Part shown: positions 6,851 through 8,590 of the stretch, in pieces
Layout: every line of letters begins with the position of its first letter
Position numbering within the stretch: position 1 is the stretch's first letter
Origin: an alpha proteobacterium SCGC AAA240-E13
GTDB taxonomy: Bacteria > Pseudomonadota > Alphaproteobacteria > Pelagibacterales > Pelagibacteraceae
Reading direction: 5' to 3'
Assembly: GCA_000504625.1 (NCBI GenBank)
Contig: AZHR01000024.1
Coordinates: forward strand, 4,974 to 13,563
DNA: 8,590 bases
The notes under the pieces: model-generated
Database searches by the model: none
What the model saw: the letters and a program-made list of their open reading frames with translations, nothing else
What the model was told of the DNA's origin: nothing
Translations under genes and position numbers: made by a program

Positions 6851-7478
6851 AAAAAAGCCTTTTATTGTTTTTGAAGGAATTGAGGGTTCAGGCAAATCCG
6901 CTCATTCATTAGCATTAGTAAAAAAATTAAAGTTTTTTAACATTCCTTGTATTTTTATACGTGAACCTGGGGGTTCTGATGAAGCAGAAAGTATTAGAAA
7001 TTTTTTATTTAAAAAAGAAAACAAAAAATTTGATCCTTTAACCGACACATTATTGTATTTTGCTTCGCGTAATGAGAACTTTTTAAAAAAGATAAAACCT
7101 TTTTATAAAAAAAAAGTAATTGTTTGCGACAGATTTATTGATTCTACTTTAGCATATCAACACTACGGATTAGGTGTCAAAAAAAATATAATTAATTTTC
7201 TCAATAAAAGTGTATTAGGTTCAGTAAAACCAGATTATACTTTTTTAATGTATTTAAATGTTAATCAATCCCTTTTACGTATATCTAACAAAAAAAAAAT
7301 AAACAGATATGATAAATTTAATAAAATATTTTATCAAAAGGTTCAAAAGGGGTATTTCTCAATTTCACGTAATAATAAATCAAAATATATGATCATTAAT
7401 TCATCGAAAGAATTTTCAGTCAATCATGAAATCATTTTAAATAAAGTAAAGAAAATAGTAAAATACTGTCAAATGTGA
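6843..7478 (+). CDS. tmk: Thymidylate kinase (dTMP kinase)
   Basis: The enzyme phosphorylates dTMP to dTDP with ATP in the cytosol. With the ATG at 6843 it has 211 residues, the normal length. The P-loop is GIEGSGKS (12-19), followed by IREPGGS (39-45), which binds dTMP, and the DR motif in CDRFIDSTLAYQ (95-106). The lid region around NRYDKF (154-159) is basic and followed by the QKVQKGYFSI helix. I prefer 6843 because MYKKKPFIVFEG is the usual family start; a TTG at 6831 would add four residues. GGGGAG lies directly against this ATG, too close for a normal ribosome-binding site, so coupling to the overlapping dacC end is likely. The last residues (YCQM) and the stop lie on bases that also read as recG in another frame, so the native C-terminus may have been replaced. 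holB, the usual next gene, is absent. Confidence 0.9.
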   Translation: MYKKKPFIVFEGIEGSGKSAHSLALVKKLKFFNIPCIFIREPGGSDEAESIRNFLFKKENKKFDPLTDTLLYFASRNENFLKKIKPFYKKKVIVCDRFIDSTLAYQHYGLGVKKNIINFLNKSVLGSVKPDYTFLMYLNVNQSLLRISNKKKINRYDKFNKIFYQKVQKGYFSISRNNKSKYMIINSSKEFSVNHEIILNKVKKIVKYCQM

Positions 7479-7480
7479 AG
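7450..7480. other. Probable joint between tmk and recG sequences
   Basis: RecG-like reading in frame 1 can be followed back to about Val-Lys-Cys-Glu-Asp at 7468-7482, with stops at 7456-7461 just before. The tmk frame ends in TGA at 7476-7478, inside the recG Cys-Glu codons. Two unrelated conserved genes cannot normally share these bases while one lacks its first domain part, so a recombination or assembly joint near here is likely. Confidence 0.6.
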
Positions 7481-8590
7481 ACTCAACAGGAAAAATAGAT
7501 ATAGTGTTCTTCAATAGTAGAGAGGGATATATAAGGAAAATATTACCTTTAAATGAATGGGTAATTATAAGTGGCAAGGTAAATTTTTATAAAAATAAAT
7601 ATCAAATTAATAATCCCGTGTATGTAGTTCCTCTGGAAAAAGAGAATTTTGTTAAAAAAGTTATTCCAAAATATTCTCTTACAGAAGGTATTTCAGAAAA
7701 AGTTTATAGAAATATTATTGAGCAAGTTCTTAATAAATTGCCATTAATACCAGAATGGCATGACAAAAACATTATGAAAGTATTCGATAATAAAGGCTGG
7801 AGAGAATCAATATTACATTTGCATAATCCAAAAATGAAAAAAGATCTTCAATCAAATTATTTTCGAAGGCTAGCCTATGACGAAATATTATCAAGCATTA
7901 TTGTTTTATCTCGAATAAGAAGAAAAATAAAAAAAATAAAAAAAAAGTCAAAAAATTTTAAAAACGAAATAAGTAATCAAATAATTAAAAATTTAAGTTT
8001 TAAACTGACTAATAATCAAATTAATGTAATAAAAGAAATTAATAGAGACTTATCTTCACAATCAAAAATGTTTAGACTTCTCCAGGGCGATGTTGGCTCA
8101 GGTAAAACTATAGTAGCATTAATAGCTGCTGCTAATGTTGTAGAATCTGGATATCAAGTTGCTTTTATGACTCCCACAGAAATTTTAGCACAACAGCACT
8201 ACTTACTTGCCAATAAAATTTTTCATGGACATAATATTAAAATTGATTTTTTGACTGGAAAATCAACTTATCTAGAGAGAAAAAAAATATTTAGTGCGTT
8301 AAAAGATAGTAGTACAAATATTATATTTGGTACCCATGCTTTATTTCAAAAAAAAATAAAGTTTGCCCAATTAGGTTTAATAATAATTGATGAACAGCAC
8401 AAATTTGGTGTTAAACAAAGAATGGAACTATCAAAAAAAGGTAATAACAATTGTGACATATTAATTATGTCCGCGACTCCTATTCCTAGAACTTTGGTAA
8501 TGACTGTTTATGGTGATATGGACGTATCTAAATTAATTGAAAAACCCTCATATAGGAAAGAGATAATGTCATTTAGTAAACCAGAAATTA
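7462..8590 (+). CDS. recG: ATP-dependent DNA helicase RecG, lacking its N-terminus and cut by the window end
   Basis: RecG is a cytosolic DNA translocase that reverses stalled forks and acts on Holliday junctions and R-loops. The open frame of about 376 codons begins after stops at 7456-7461. It enters the OB-fold wedge domain in mid-strand (CEDSTGKIDIVFFN, then SGKV). Helicase motifs follow in order: LTNNQ (8005-8019), Walker A GDVGSGKT (8086-8109), PTEILAQQH (8173-8199), GTHAL, Walker B DEQHKFGV (from 8389), SATPIPRTL (8470-8496) and GDMDVS. About 80-90 residues before the wedge strand (the N-terminal helical part and wedge start) are missing, and their place is taken by tmk. No ATG precedes conserved sequence; the first in-frame ATG is near 7774. 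The second helicase half lies beyond the window. As drawn, the gene cannot give a normal RecG, so treat it as a fragment. Confidence 0.88.

Noticed and set aside
7462..7510. Programmed frameshift making a Tmk-RecG fusion
   Set aside because: No slippery motif with a clear structure is seen, the fusion would still lack the RecG N-terminus, and no such fusion is known to me. A rearrangement or assembly joint explains it more simply.

Overview
The window is very A+T-rich (roughly three quarters A+T by eye). All genes lie on the + strand, gaps are 0-43 bases, and several genes overlap at start and stop. The gene set is Gram-negative and alphaproteobacteria-like: a UbiM-type ubiquinone hydroxylase, RarD, and a run of lytic transglycosylase, RlpA/SPOR protein, D,D-carboxypeptidase and thymidylate kinase. 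The base composition, lysine-, isoleucine- and asparagine-rich proteins and tight packing suggest a streamlined marine lineage of the SAR11 (Pelagibacterales) kind. This placement is an inference from composition and gene order; there is no rRNA in the window.

Left part (1-1816): the 3' part of a secreted right-handed beta-helix protein, followed after 4 bases by a small soluble VTC-type polyphosphate polymerase. The two look like one translationally linked pair. Middle (1860-3953): a UbiM/UbiH-type FAD hydroxylase and a RarD-type EamA permease, separate from each other and preceded by gaps of about 42 bases.

Right part (3967-7478): an envelope cluster with overlapping reading frames. It holds an MltB-type lytic transglycosylase, an RlpA-like lipoprotein with a SPOR domain, a PBP5/6-type D-Ala-D-Ala carboxypeptidase and thymidylate kinase. 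The first three act on periplasmic peptidoglycan; tmk is a traditional passenger of this cluster and is normally followed by holB. The transglycosylase is split by one extra A in an A7 run. Removing it restores a gap-free family alignment.

Right end (about 7462-8590): instead of holB, the sequence passes directly into the body of RecG helicase, in another frame, without a start codon and without about the first 80-90 residues. The tmk stop codon lies inside recG-like codons. This looks like a recombination or assembly joint, not a natural gene border.

I found no clearly new system. The items most worth checking are the tmk/recG joint, the one-base break in the transglycosylase, the RlpA-like protein that has lost its catalytic Asp motif, and the beta-helix/polyphosphate polymerase pair. 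I saw no tRNA, rRNA, CRISPR array, insertion sequence or convincing terminator, and no gene-free stretch longer than 45 bases.
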